From the NCBI GenBank assembly GCA_024449915.1, contig JAMZAV010000891.1, forward strand, positions 124,001-188,000: DNA of 64,000 nt, given 5' to 3'. The DNA is from Sweltsa coloradensis. Taxonomy: Eukaryota; Arthropoda; Insecta; Plecoptera; Chloroperlidae. Shown here piece by piece: positions 11,743 to 21,970 of this stretch. Position numbers and translations under genes: made by a program. The notes beneath the pieces are model-generated. The model did not search any database. It worked only from the letters and a program-made list of their open reading frames with translations, and was not told where the DNA came from. Each line of letters starts with the position of its first letter. The stretch's first letter is position 1.

Positions 11743-12063
11743 ACGCTGTTGTGTGGAGGGGGGAGACATTGCGTTCAGCCGGCGGTCTCTATCGCCGCTA
11801 CAAAGGTCACGAGGCAGTAATTCTTACAACGCACAAGACTATTCCGAGCATTAACACATACTATATTAGTGTGGGTTGTGGGTATAGGTCTTTCACCACA
11901 AACGTCGATATTTATATTTTCAAGACTGCTAATGTGTACCGTTCGATCAACATTCTCAATTGGGTTTCCTATTGTATGTCATATTGCATATTCAATATTG
12001 TATATATTTCTATACTAAACTAGTTAACTTCAAATCAACAGGTACATTGTGACTTCATTGTTA

Positions 12064-13213
12064 ACGCCACTCAAGGGCGTCCGCAGAAATTTTGTCATGA
12101 GGGGGGGGGGGGGGCAAATTATAACTTGTAACTCCCGTAGGACAAACATGGGGTGTGTGGGAGGGGTGAGGCCCTCAACAATAGCGCCGCAGGCGATTTT
12201 TTTGAAAATCAGGTTTTAGAGTGCGTTTGGTGCGTTTGGTGCGTTTTAGAAGAAAGTAGCTGGCTGAATGCAATACCAAAATAATGTAATTTTTGTGCAG
12301 TCGATACTCGAAACTAGAAAACCACCAAAAGGAATTGGAACGCTGTCCTGATGGAATCGATAATGTTACATCTGCCGAATATATTATCAGATTTAATGTT
12401 GAGTAGTAATGTAAAGAAAAACGTAGACCGTTCATATTTACATTTAATATTATCAGTCACTTAATAAATGGAGCGATGCGAACGAAGCGAAGATTCCATT
12501 TCACTACACTGGAGAAAAAAATCCTTTTTTTTTCATTCTTTTTTTCTTTCTTTCTTTTTTTGTATTTTTGTGTGTTTGTAACACGATTTTGGCTAAACCA
12601 ATACCCCAATTGCGATGAAATTTTTTGGAGGCCTTCGAAATCTCTGAACTTAGAACTGCCACGTTTTTTTTAGCGAAATTGAAAAATTAATTCTCATAAA
12701 AATCGCAATTTTACGATTTTTTTTCTATTTTTAAAACATTTCTTCGACTTATAACACCTACATGCTTTATCCGATTGTATAATGATTTTTTAACAGAACT
12801 TTAATTTTATGAATTGATGTATTCGTGTGAAATTTGAGCGGAATAAAAAAATATTTCTCATGATAATCGCAATTTTACGATTTTTTCGATTTTTTAAATT
12901 TCTTTCAATTTTTACACCGACATTCTTGATCCGATTGTAATCATTTTTTCACAGAACCCGAATTTTATTAATTTATTTTTTCGTGGGAAATTTGAGCGTA
13001 TAATCGAAAAATTATTTCTCATGAAAATCGCCAATTAATGCTTTTTTCGTTTAAAAAAAATACGCTCATCCAACAACAGCGCCTGAAAAAGCGTTTGCGG
13101 AGCTTGATAGTTAATATTTTAATAAAATTTGCTTATAAATATAGGATTCCAAGAAGGGGGGGGGGGGGGGGAGTGCCCGTCTTGCCCCCCCTGCGGACGT
13201 CCTTGACGCCACT
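12064..13213. mobile_element. TIR element containing a nested family-A repeat
   Basis: TCAAGGGCGTCCGCAG at the left end (about 12071-12086) is matched in inverted orientation by CTGCGGACGTCCTTGA on the right (13191-13206), with 15 of 16 positions identical. Poly-G tracts lie just inside both ends. A family-A element (12469-13112) fills most of the interior, so the host element was interrupted or its interior replaced. Confidence 0.5.
12469..13112 (-). mobile_element. Family-A repeat copy 1 (subtype A1)
   Basis: Read on the minus strand it starts near AACGCTTTTTCAGGCGC and ends CTTCGCTTCG...GCTCC. The interior is built of AT-rich tandem units of about 150 bp, with recurring CGCAATTTTACGATTTTTT and TTTGAGCG motifs. 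Same architecture as 21971-22607 and 31500-32154. Non-coding; transposon class unassigned. Confidence 0.6.
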
Positions 13214-13551
13214 AACGACTACTTTGTGGAAAGAATACTTCCAGACCGACACACTGTGGACAGATTTCATGCTTCCGAAACTCATCAACTTCTATATTAA
13301 TTGTATTTTACCCGAGTAAGCCGATCCCCGTATTCCTAGAGGACAATGTGTTAGGGAACATGTCAATGTTTGAACTGGCTCGACAGAACGAACTAAAAAA
13401 CGGTCCCTGGTACCAAACCTCCAAAAAGAGTAATATCGAAGGAAGCAAAATCAGGAGTCAGGACCACATCAAAAACGAAAGTGATCTGACTCAAAGTTCA
13501 AGCAGCTTTTTTTTAACATATTGTTCGTTGGAAAAACATGTGTTGATATTT

Positions 13552-14239
13552 ACTAGGCCGCTTTGCGAACGCTTTTTTTGGCGCGTTGATGGATGAGCTT
13601 TTTTAAGTTTTTAGTATGCGTGGGATCTCTTTACTTCTTCAAGTTCCATTGCAAAATCAATTGTGTTAAGTAAGGATAATTTTTATAAAGTAGTACTAAT
13701 TGCTATGGTTATTAGAATGAAAAATATCTGGAGGCCCGAAGACTTACTTTTTGTACACATTATAGGTGATTGTAGTCAAGTTTCTATAGTTACTTGTTAA
13801 TAATTAAGTTTTTTGAGGTATATAACCTGTATTTCGATGGATTCTGGCTAACTTTTTCATTTTTTTTTCTTTCAAAAGGTACTACATCACCATAATCTTA
13901 ACGTCCATGTAAAATATGAACGTTGTAGCCCCACCCGTTTGGTCAGAATCGGCCCAAATATCACGAAAATATCGCATTTAAAATCGAAAAAATCGTAACA
14001 AAGTACGATATTCATGAGAAATATTTCTTCGATTGTACCCAAAAACGTGGCAGGTCTAAGTTCAGAGATTTCGAAGGTCCCCTCCAATTTTCATCAAGAT
14101 CGCATATGCCGTTTACCTGGTAGAGCGCGAACAAACAGACAGAAAAACAAACAACAAAACAAAAACAAAACACCCGAGCTATTTTTTTTTTTGGGGGGGG
14201 GGGGCTCAGTCTAATTGAAGTCTTCGCTTCGCTCATCTA
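13552..14239 (+). mobile_element. Family-A repeat copy 2 (subtype A2)
   Basis: It begins ACTAGG...GCGAACGC, carries GTTGATGGATGAGC near its 5' end and finishes GAAGTCTTCGCTTCGCTCAT. It shares with 17155-17927 and the 22.6-25.5 kb cluster an interior block around CCCACCCGTTTGGTCAGAAT. GGATGAGC near the start and GCTCATC at the end are inverted relative to each other. Confidence 0.65.
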
Positions 14240-16330
14240 AAAATCTCGATAGTCGATAATCTTTAGTCATTATAGACACTCGAAACAAATAATTGCCAAT
14301 CGGTCAAAACGGCCCGAAACACGTCGTTCGTTCGTCGGAGGAGGACGACGCTTTGCATTAGTTGTGCAGGCAACTTGCATTGCATTGCATGCATAGTCTC
14401 GCACATTTTAGTGACAGTGACACGGCTCATGATGGTTGGTACGGGAGTTACAACGAACAGGTAAACAGTACTTGTTCATTATAGGGATCCCCCCGAAAAG
14501 GAAAGTAGGTAGTGCGGTCGGGGGGAAACGCGAAGCACCGTGGGGGGGCCTAGCTGACACAGCAAAGCACTTCATGCTCCCCCCCCCCACTGTTACTGGG
14601 GGGTCCCGTAACGGTAATGAAAACCTACCAAAATAACACCTAGTACCAGTGAGAAACTGTTTACTTGGCGCATCTGTCTGTGATCTCGAGGTCACTGAAG
14701 GTCAAGCCATCGCTTTTCTCCCAATGCACGCCTCTCACCCCCCGCGCCCTAATGATTGTATCAGTTCATTCCTTTGCTTGCGCCTGCTAATCTTATCACC
14801 AAACAACGAATACCAGTCATGGCCACACGTCGGACACTTCAATAACGCTGTCAATTGAACGACGATCGATGGACCATGGACGATGCAATCGAACTTCACA
14901 GAGCCAAGACATCTAAGAAATGCGACCTTCACAAAGACGAGCATTGTTTACGCAACAATCACAGTAAGCCTACCTGGTCACGCGCTGGGGGGGGGGGGGT
15001 TAATGACGCTGTGTCTTGTCTGTCGCGAAACGGGAAAAGAATTAATATTCATTTCGTGAGTGGTGTACTGTTATTTTCTATGTTACGTCGATCTGATTCA
15101 TGCTTATCATTATTTTTATTAGGCATTTTATAAAATTTATCATGTATTTTCGTTTACGAAAGCCTACTCGAGGACAATGATGCAGTTCTGACTTCTGAGA
15201 TTATCCCATTTTCCAAGCATTGAGCGCGTTGCAGAGTGCAATAATAACACACGTTCATTGTGACTATTCTTGCGCACTTGACGTTTCGTTGCCTTCCTGC
15301 CTTTCGTCAATCGTCGGCACCAGTCTAATATTGCGTTTCAGCCAGAAATTGTTAGATCATGTGTTTCAGCATGTTATGACGGTCGGCTGTCCTATTGAGA
15401 GCTGGCAATATTTCATACGGCAATTTAGAAAAAATATAGACTATTGTAACTAAGCACACTCATTCCCTCAATCGAATCTGTTAACATTAGCGTTTGAGAA
15501 TTGAGATGCTTTTAGATTTTTATAGACTCATCAGTCATAAACTAAACATAAAACTATTTATTTTGACAATGTAAATATATTATCGTATTCAGGCAAACAC
15601 GCCTCTGAAAAAGACATTTAATCATTAATATTACTTTATTTATGATTCACGACAAGATTTGAATCGTCGGGTGTCGATTACCGACATAACTTTTTAGGCC
15701 TTTAGCAGATGATTTTCAGATGCAACCGACTGCGGATTGATTGGAAATTGAATCAAAATGCAATCAGTGAACTGTCGTTATATTCGTAGGCCTATGTCAC
15801 ACTTACAAAATAACATCTATCTAAATAACTGAGAAGTGGTTGGTTGTATCAACAAACTGTGTGTGTGTTGTTTGGGTCTAGCTTAGCTAGCTAGTCTAGC
15901 GGCCTGCACAGTGCAACTGCATACCGCTGTAATCACACCATGACTCATACTCTTCATATAAGGTCTTCTCCGCGCGATCGGATTTATCGCGAGATTCAAC
16001 TTCAAATATAACGCGGCCGGATGTAGCTAGCCAAGCGATGTTTTCGGTTTCGCAGTCTATCGGGAAAACGCTGAACTTTTAGAGGCCATTCGCCGGTAAC
16101 GGAGCCGTTCGCGAGCTAGGGGGGAACGCTAGCGCTAAATCAAGTGGCAGCGCGGGGCTATAGAATAATCTTAACGGTATTTTTTCAATGTCTCAATCCC
16201 AATCGTTTTGTTTTGAACACCGCAGAGAATCTTCTTCTTCTTTCAGTTAGAATAGCCAGTGGTCGATCGATGACCACCAGACTTATATCACGCTGTGCAC
16301 AAGAGACGCTGCAAAGCCCTCTGGTCTTAC

Positions 16331-16416
16331 CTGTAGGTTCGAGTCTCTTTGCAGACGGAGGCCTTCAGCTTCAGCAACAATACTCGGACAATGTTCATGA
16401 AGAGGACAAAGTTGAT
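16331..16416 (-). CDS. GPCR exon 8: TM5 and start of ICL3
   Basis: The acceptor TTTTGTTTTCAG and the donor ACCTACAG|GTAAGA bound 86 nt. Residues 306-333 read INFVLFMNIVRVLLLKLK and then ASVCKETRTY, the cytoplasmic half of TM5 running into ICL3. NIVRVL is shared with PTH receptors. The last two bases start Arg334, completed by exon 9. Class B genes commonly split this exon exactly before the (I/V/L)NF motif. Confidence 0.92.
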
Positions 16417-16945
16417 CTGAAAACAAAATATATGACAACTTTATTTGTTAACTTTATAGCCACAGTGCAACAGGAAATATGTCCCACTAGTGCAGTTACC
16501 TATGAAATGCATTAACATTAAAAATACAATATATCAAATTGTCTTTTGACAAAAATGACAATGACAATGAACATTAATATATATTATGTTAATGAATGTT
16601 TGTTTGACGTGTGTTTAAGTGTGAAGTGTGAATTTATTTGTGTCTAGGCCTGTATGCATGAGTGACTGAAGACATTAGAGAAGTTGATTATCAGTTGAGA
16701 TGAGTTCGAATGCGATGAATATTGGTATGGTGCAAATATTAATGAGGCCTATTATAACAAAAGGTTGTTATATAACTTACATGTAAACTCATCAAACAGG
16801 AAAACAAAATGAACATCGATGTGGAGATGGAACAGCTTGTGAACACATTGCATTTTTCTCAGACACATTGTAGTTCGACGATTCAAGACGTATGTCCAAC
16901 AGATTATTGACAGTTTTGAAAGCAGAATCATGAGCATATAAACAG

Positions 16946-17115
16946 CGATTTAGCCGCGGTCGCTTAGTGTGTTTCCATTCGAACATCGAAGTTAAGCAAG
17001 TTTGGGCGTGATCAGGGGTAGAGTGGGTGAGCGGTCTGCCCTGAAACACACGTATACTGACTGCTGGCTAGAGCAGATGGAAGGCCGGTAATGGGTTTCC
17101 CCGCCTCCCTTCTTC
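16946..17115 (+). mobile_element. 5S-rRNA-derived SINE or 5S pseudogene
   Basis: GAACATCGAAGTTAAGCAAG, then GGGCGTGATCAG, then GAGTGGGTGAGCGGTC reproduce in order the box A, intermediate element and box C regions of the 5S rRNA internal promoter. The 5' and 3' termini do not pair as in real 5S rRNA. A non-5S tail (CTAGAGCAGATGGAAGGCCGG and beyond) follows, which is the layout of a 5S-derived (SINE3-type) retroposon rather than a functional gene. Confidence 0.65.
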
Positions 17116-17154
17116 GTCATCATGCATCGTTGTTAATCATCAGTTGTTATACTA

Positions 17155-17927
17155 ACTAGGAAAACGCTTTAGTCCCGACGCGTTGATGGATGAGCTTTTT
17201 AAATTTTTTAGTTGCGTGGGATATCTTTACTTTTGCAAGTACTTTGTTTTGCTGCCTACGCATTGTAGGTGAATGTTGTCAAGTTTCTTTTGTTTCTTGT
17301 CAATTGGTATTATTTACCGTAAAAAACTTATATTAAAAGCTTTAATTCTATGGATTCTGGCTAACGTTTTCAACTTTTTCTTTCAAAAGGTACTACATCA
17401 CCATAACCTTAATGTCCATGTATAATATGAACGTTGTAGCCCCAACCGTTTGGTCAGAATTGGCCCAAACGGCACGAAAATATCGCACAAAAAAAACAAA
17501 ATCTTATATTAAAAGCTTTATTTCTATAGATTCTGGCTAACTTTTTCAACTTTTTCTTTCAAAATGTACTAAATCACCGTAACCTTAATGTCCATGTATA
17601 ATATAAACGTTTTAGCTCCACCCGTTTGGTCAGAATTGGCCCAAATGGCACGAAAATATCGCACAAAAAATCGAAAAAAAAATCGTAAAAGTACGATATT
17701 CATGAGAAATATTTCTTCGATTGTACCCAAAAACGTAGCGAGTCTAAGTTCAAAGATTTCGAAGGTCCTGTCAAATTTTCATCAAGATCGCATATGCCGT
17801 TTGCTCGGTGGAGAGCAAACAAACAGACGGAAAAACAAACAAACAAAAAAAAAAAAAAAAAAAAAAACACCCGAGCTAAATTTTTTGGGGGGTCAGTGAA
17901 ATTGAAGTCTTCGCTTCGCTCATCCAA
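17155..17927 (+). mobile_element. Family-A repeat copy 3 (subtype A2, internal duplication)
   Basis: It starts ACTAGGAAAACGC, has GTTGATGGATGAGC shortly after and ends CTTCGCTTCGCTCATCCAA. The interior block of about 170 bp (AAAGCTTTAATTCTATGGAT to CGAAAATATCGCAC) occurs twice in tandem. A long poly-A near the 3' end (17826-17868) makes spurious open frames. Confidence 0.7.
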
Positions 17928-17990
17928 TCACTCTAAAATGGCAAAAAATGCTGTATGTGGCCATTTCTTCCAATTCGTCTTTCGAGCAGT

Positions 17991-18083
17991 AAGGCTTTGG
18001 GTGCACCTAGTCGTACTTACAAGCATCAAGGCTTTGGGTGCACCTAGTCGTACTTACAAGCATCAAGGCTTTGGGTGCACCCC
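17991..18083. repeat. 37-bp tandem repeat, about 2.5 copies, overlapping a splice donor
   Basis: Copies start at 17991, 18028 and 18065 (AAGGCTTTGGGTGCACC...). On the minus strand the two complete repeats each contain the donor CTT|GTAAGTAC (at 18058/18057 and 18021/18020). The third copy starts inside exon 7, so the repeat duplicates the exon end together with its donor. Confidence 0.9.
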
Positions 18084-18188
18084 GTATCACCAGAAAGATC
18101 ATCCAGCTGTTGTTGGTCGTCCAGCAGAGCGTATCTTCTTTAGTCAAGCGCATGATAATCCACGGTGTTATGAACCCTAGTGGCATCC
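18058..18188 (-). CDS. GPCR exon 7: TM4, ECL2 and start of TM5
   Basis: The acceptor TTTCGTATTCCAG opens with GG, completing Gly262, then 43 codons (263-305). MPLGFITPWIIM is the second half of TM4. DTLCWTTNNSW contains the ECL2 Cys283-Trp284 pair; Cys283 is expected to bond with Cys213 at the top of TM3. LVIRGAPKALML aligns without gaps to the start of TM5 in VIP/PTH-type receptors. That fit picks the strong donor CTT|GTAAGT at 18058 over the weaker CGGG|GTGCAC upstream. The donor lies inside a 37-bp tandem repeat; use of the next copy would add 37 nt and shift the frame. Confidence 0.9.
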
Positions 18189-18992
18189 CTGGAATACGAA
18201 ACAAAGCAGATGTTTGAACTTTCAAAGACATCTAGTAATTGCCATCTTCGCCCTCCATGCCATTGTCAACTTCAAGTATTTCATAGCCGACTGTTGGGCT
18301 GCGTGATACAGGGAGTTAACTTAAATTGTTCCTTCCATTATGATTATTACAATACCAACGAAATTCTCTTGTGGTTGATATAGACCTAAGGTATTTTAAA
18401 CGAGAGGTATAGAATAAGAACTTAAAACTATATGGCAAAGTTAAAATAAAACTTAAAAGCGTGTAGTATAACCCCTGCTACCCTCACGTCTCTTTGTCCT
18501 CACTCTCCGAGCGGAATTTCTTTGTGCCTCTTAACTCGTTTACAGTAACTTGTTTATCCTCGGCTACACATTCGGCCAGATTCAACTCTCTAACATTCCA
18601 ACCCGTGGCCACATCACCACAAAAATAGAAAATCTCTTGTTAAATAAAATAAAATAAAACAAATGTGGCCTTAGACTCGACTGCAGCTAGAACTGATTTG
18701 GGGACTAAGTTGAACCGATCTGAACCAACCATGTCGGCGCCGGCGTAATCGACACACTAATAATGTCTTATCAGTGGCAGGGAATTGAAATGGAAGCTCA
18801 CTGGTTGGCCATGATACACCCAGGGGAGCGAGGTCAGCACCGACAAGGCTAGCTCGGAACCACTTTATAGAGTTTTTCATGAGAGAAAGACGTTCTTCAG
18901 CCAAGGATGACGTAGGTAGTGATAGAGCTGGTGTTAATCATGCAAGAGAGACCTACCCCAGCCAAGGGAGAGAGAGAGAGAAGTCCACGTAC
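18189..18992 (-). other. Intron between exons 6 and 7
   Basis: Next to exon 6 lies a partial duplication of that exon's 3' end and donor (18890-18960). A short TAAAA-type run lies at about 18636-18660. No other gene or repeat is identified. Confidence 0.5.
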
Positions 18993-19033
18993 CCCAGCCA
19001 AGGATGACGTAGATAGTGATAGAGCTGGTGTCG
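18890..19033. repeat. Imperfect duplication of the exon 6 end and donor region
   Basis: CAAGGATGACGTAGGTAGTG (from about 18902) repeats the exon 6 end at about 18999 (CAAGGATGACGTAGATAGTG), roughly 98 bp apart. On the minus strand the motif CCTTGGCTGGGGTA occurs both at the exon 6 donor (GGTACGT) and 40-45 bp further into the intron (GGTAGGT). A third, degraded version reads CCTTGGCTGAAGAACG. Confidence 0.8.
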
Positions 19034-19155
19034 GAGAAGAGGGCCAGGAAGATAAGGTTGTGGAGGTAGAGGCCTTCCATCAGAATCCAAGAGTAGTTTG
19101 ACATGATGAAGTACTGCCATATTGAAGTCACCAGCTTGCATTCCCAGTTGTTACC
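18993..19155 (-). CDS. GPCR exon 6: TM3 and first half of TM4
   Basis: The acceptor GTTTGTTACAG and the donor GGCTGG|G|GTACGT bound 163 nt. Residues 208-261 begin GNNWECKLV; Cys213 is the conserved TM3 cysteine. SNYSWILMEGLYLHNLI (226-242) carries the E234-G-L-Y-L-H239 motif, among the most conserved stretches of class B receptors. The exon ends in TM4 at ILGW, with one base of Gly262, the GWG motif being split by the intron as in related genes. A weaker copy of the donor lies about 40 bp downstream. Confidence 0.96.
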
Positions 19156-19411
19156 CTGTAACAAACCATACAACTTATTTAGGCCTGGCTGAGCACAAAT
19201 AAGGGATACTGAATGATGAAAAGTAATTTTACATGGATTAATAAGGCAGCCAAAAATGGCAGAACTCGTGTGCAGTTCTCAATAAATTAAAACATTTCAA
19301 TGTTGTTTGTTGTTTAATGTCAAGTAATAATGATGAAAACGCGTGACAAAATGTTGATTGAATTAAATTAAATAATGAAATTAGATAGATTATTAGTGTA
19401 ATTGAACTGAC

Positions 19412-19577
19412 CTCGAACGGAATAACGAACCATTTGGAGCCGTTCTTGTCGTAAACATCCGCTGCGAGTCCCACCCCTTGCAGGAAGAGAGTGTCCTTGA
19501 TGATGGTCATAGCTGATCGGAAGATGAACGAGACGAACAGATGCATGTGGAGGGTGTTGCGAGGGCAGCGAAGCTTC
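19412..19577 (-). CDS. GPCR exon 5: ICL1, TM2 and ECL1
   Basis: The acceptor TTTGACCTCCAG and the donor TTCGAG|GTCAGT bound 166 nt. The first base completes Lys152, followed by 55 codons (153-207). KLRCPRNTLHMHLFVSF contains the ICL1 basic motif and the TM2 RN..HMHLF signature. IIKDTLF follows in TM2, like the VKD motif of PTH receptors. ECL1 (GLAADVYDKNGSKW) is moderate in length and lacks the long insertion that vertebrate PTH1R carries there. Confidence 0.95.
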
Positions 19578-20192
19578 CTGGAGGTCAAACGTGGTGGTTT
19601 AAACTTGGAATCAAGGTGATTTTTATTAAAATTCTACAATATTCTATGGTTATCAAGTTCTTCTTCATATCTGTGTTATATTCTTCTGTTTATAGCCTTA
19701 CCACAGACAACCGGAAGAAGAAGATGGATTAGCCAACAGATATTGCAGATGAACACAATGTGTTAAACGAGGGTTATCGCGAATGAAGTGAATGAAGTAG
19801 AGACTAGAGATACATCCCAAATTTCTTGTTTTACCCTTTGTCGACTAGATTAGTTGAGCTTATTCAACAATGATCAACAATGAAAATGACGTCACAAGCA
19901 GGTGGCAGCGGTGGAACTGTGAGTTTGCAGACAAGAGGTTTGAGCAACTACACTTGAGAAAAAAGTCTGTGGCTTTTCTGAGTCTGTTTGCTCTCTAGCG
20001 GTTGAGCGGTTCCTCGGATCTTCATGAAACACCTTCAAATGCCGTGTTTATAAATGCAGTCAGAAAATAAGATGATTTTCTACTAGGGCCAATTAGTTTC
20101 TTCTATTTTACAAGCATTATTTCGCCCTCTACCAGCCTGCACGGCCATGCATATCTCACATATCCTCACAGCACAGCACAGATGTAACTTAC
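19578..20192 (-). other. Intron between exons 4 and 5
   Basis: About 615 bp. Moderately AT-rich; no repeat or gene identified with confidence. Confidence 0.5.
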
Positions 20193-20287
20193 TTGATAGC
20201 GGCCAGTATCGTGAATGCCACGATGAGGGATAGGAGAGATATCCCATACCCGGCCTGCGCGATGGCCTTCACATATGGGAAGTACGC
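20193..20287 (-). CDS. GPCR exon 4: TM1
   Basis: The acceptor GCATTTCATTCCAG and the donor CTATCAA|GTAAGT bound 95 nt encoding residues 121-151 plus two bases of Lys152. After AYFPYVKAIAQ comes the hydrophobic TM1, GYGISLLSLIVAFTILAAI. The GYSxSL..L pattern is typical of class B TM1. The donor is a strong consensus match. Confidence 0.94.
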
Positions 20288-21053
20288 CTGGAATGAAATG
20301 CACATAGTATCGATTCACGTATTATATTCACTTATATTCGTATTTACTAATAATTTTTCATAAAAATTAACTGTTTGTGTGAAAATACTCTAGTCCCTTG
20401 TAATTACTAATGCGTTCGCTTCTTTGTTCAGAAAGTAAACTAACATTAGTATTAAGAGTAGAAAATAGCAATCCGCACCAAAATATAATGCTCGCCCATG
20501 TAATAAATCAAGGTTCTCATTTAAGCTTGAAATTGAGGAAAGGATATTAAAAGTAATTTAAAACACAGGTAAAACCTTTTTCATCAATTATATTTACCAT
20601 TACACTGTTTATGATTAATTGTTAAACTAACAAAACAAGCTGTTCGTTTGAGTATAATGTTTAATTAAAATATTAGAAAAGCATTTGTCACTTAGATGTA
20701 TGAACCCCCTAATATATTTTCAATCTTTTAGTCATCCAATGTTAGCGGTTGTGTGTAAAGCACACAATCGTAAAGCTATAGGGGCAACACCGGAAAATGT
20801 TTTTCTCATGTGACCGCTGCGAATTTGCGATTCTTTATCAATCAAGGCCTCAAATTAGATTGACAAGGTTTAGAGTCGACAACATGCATAATTATTATGT
20901 ATAGTTAAAAAAGGTGTCTATTTTTGACCGTCATTCATAGAAAAGTATAACAATATATGTCCGCCTCATTGACAACAATGCAAAGTTGTGAGATCAGCCA
21001 GACGAGCAAATAGGAATATACTTAGTGAAAGAATATTCTATTATTCAACTTAC
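20288..21053 (-). other. Intron between exons 3 and 4
   Basis: AT-rich intron of 766 bp with nothing recognisable. Confidence 0.5.
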
Positions 21054-21215
21054 CGCGAATATGGTGTGTGTGAGGTTCTCTTGCACCAACGAGAAGTTCG
21101 AGTGAACCGTAGCTGTGTCTACTGGGAAACACTTTGAGAAGTTGGTCCAGAGAGTTTCGTGTGTCTGGTGACGGAACCATTGCCCTCCCTCCATGCACCA
21201 CTTGCTGGCCATACT
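21054..21215 (-). CDS. GPCR exon 3: C-terminal half of the hormone-binding domain
   Basis: The acceptor CCTGTTGTAG and the donor TTCGCG|GTAAGTTG bound 162 nt, exactly 54 codons (67-120). It supplies the last two domain cysteines (C73, C95) in the family pattern C..GGQW....TLWTNFSKC. By family rule C33-C73 and C56-C95 are disulfide pairs. N-glycosylation sequons occur at N91, N106 and N113. The stalk (HSNFSLVQENLTHTIF) leads to TM1. A MITE begins only 24 bp upstream of the acceptor. Confidence 0.94.
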
Positions 21216-21239
21216 CTACAACAGGGGTAAAACAAGTAT

Positions 21240-21753
21240 TAGACTAGGCCACTTTCTGGCTCTGGGTCATGCACCGTAGACTAATTAGGCCTTGCTGAAT
21301 CCAAAAATCACTGTTTACACCTCAAAATTTGGACCGTAAACCCAGAATTCAACATTTCGGCCAAGATGGCGTCGTTTTTATTGCTTGTGTGAAGAATAAG
21401 GTGTCTCACTGTAGACGTAGATTAGACATTCGGTTTTCTTTTAACATTAATATTTTAAATTGTAATCGTGAATCGTTATCACATTTCTTATTGGTTACCT
21501 CAAAAAATACTTAATCTTAGCACTTAAAACCACTTTTCTAGCCGTTTAGTTGAGCGAGATATTAAAAATTGAAAAACAACGTCATTTGGCCGCCATGTTG
21601 AATCTTGGGTTTCCGGTCCAAATTTCGAGATGTCAACAGTGATTTTCGGATTCAGCAAGGTATTATTAGTCTAAAAACATCTGTTGAGCAATTGTTATAT
21701 GATTTGCTTCTTGCATCGTTAAAAAAACCTTTTCTCATAAGTGGCCTAGTCTA
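21240..21753. mobile_element. MITE with long TIRs flanked by TA, next to a receptor exon
   Basis: TA-GACTAGGCCACTT at the left matches AAGTGGCCTAGTC-TA at the right. The inverted match continues, imperfectly, for about 180 bp on each side (for example AATTTGGACCGTAAACCC versus GGGTTTCCGGTCCAAATT). The 514-bp element could fold back on itself. A TA target duplication would fit the Tc1/mariner group, but the interior is non-coding. Confidence 0.75.
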
Positions 21754-21970
21754 TATGGGTAGAATAGCCACTATGCTGCCGCTGGATCCTGGATTTCCAG
21801 TACCATACACTGCATGGCAAACCTGTTCACAACTGTGGATGTAGACAACATTAAACTCATCCATCAACCCCTTGATCCGATATATCTCACTACTTGCCAT
21901 TGTTTTGACTGGTATATATTGTGTAATTAAAATTGTGTATTTTGCAATCACGCAATCTAAATATATCTAT

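Larger units (their letters stand above)
9114..16330 (-). other. 7.2-kb intron between exons 8 and 9
   Basis: The intron is repeat-laden. It contains a MITE-like element (10084-10480), tRNA-like fragments near 10.77 and 11.7 kb, a TIR element (12064-13213) with a family-A repeat nested inside it, and a second family-A copy (13552-14239). GC-richer patches at about 9780-9960, 14300-15000 and 15950-16150 carry short open frames but no paired splice sites that I trust. They could hide regulatory DNA or an unrecognised exon. Confidence 0.5.
16417..18057 (-). other. Intron between exons 7 and 8
   Basis: Contains a 5S-rRNA-derived sequence (16946-17115), a family-A element with an internal duplication (17155-17927) and a 37-bp tandem repeat that abuts and overlaps the exon 7 donor (17991-18083). 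The remaining approximately 500 bp next to exon 8 are AT-rich without features. Confidence 0.6.

Noticed and set aside
15830..16140. GC-rich patch as a promoter or CpG island
   Set aside because: No TATA, initiator or transcript evidence can be read from sequence alone; noted only as a GC-rich patch.
16144..16515. 123-codon plus-strand frame
   Set aside because: It is antisense to receptor exon 8, whose homology and splice sites are clear on the other strand.
16946..17060. Functional 5S rRNA gene
   Set aside because: Termini do not pair, the core has several substitutions, and a foreign tail follows.
18060..18070. Earlier donor CGGG|GTGCAC for exon 7
   Set aside because: Weak consensus, and it would delete residues that align without gaps to TM5 of related receptors; GTAAGT at 18058 restores exact length and phase.
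17794..18180. 128-codon plus-strand frame
   Set aside because: Runs through the poly-A of a family-A repeat, the 37-bp repeat and the antisense of receptor exon 7.
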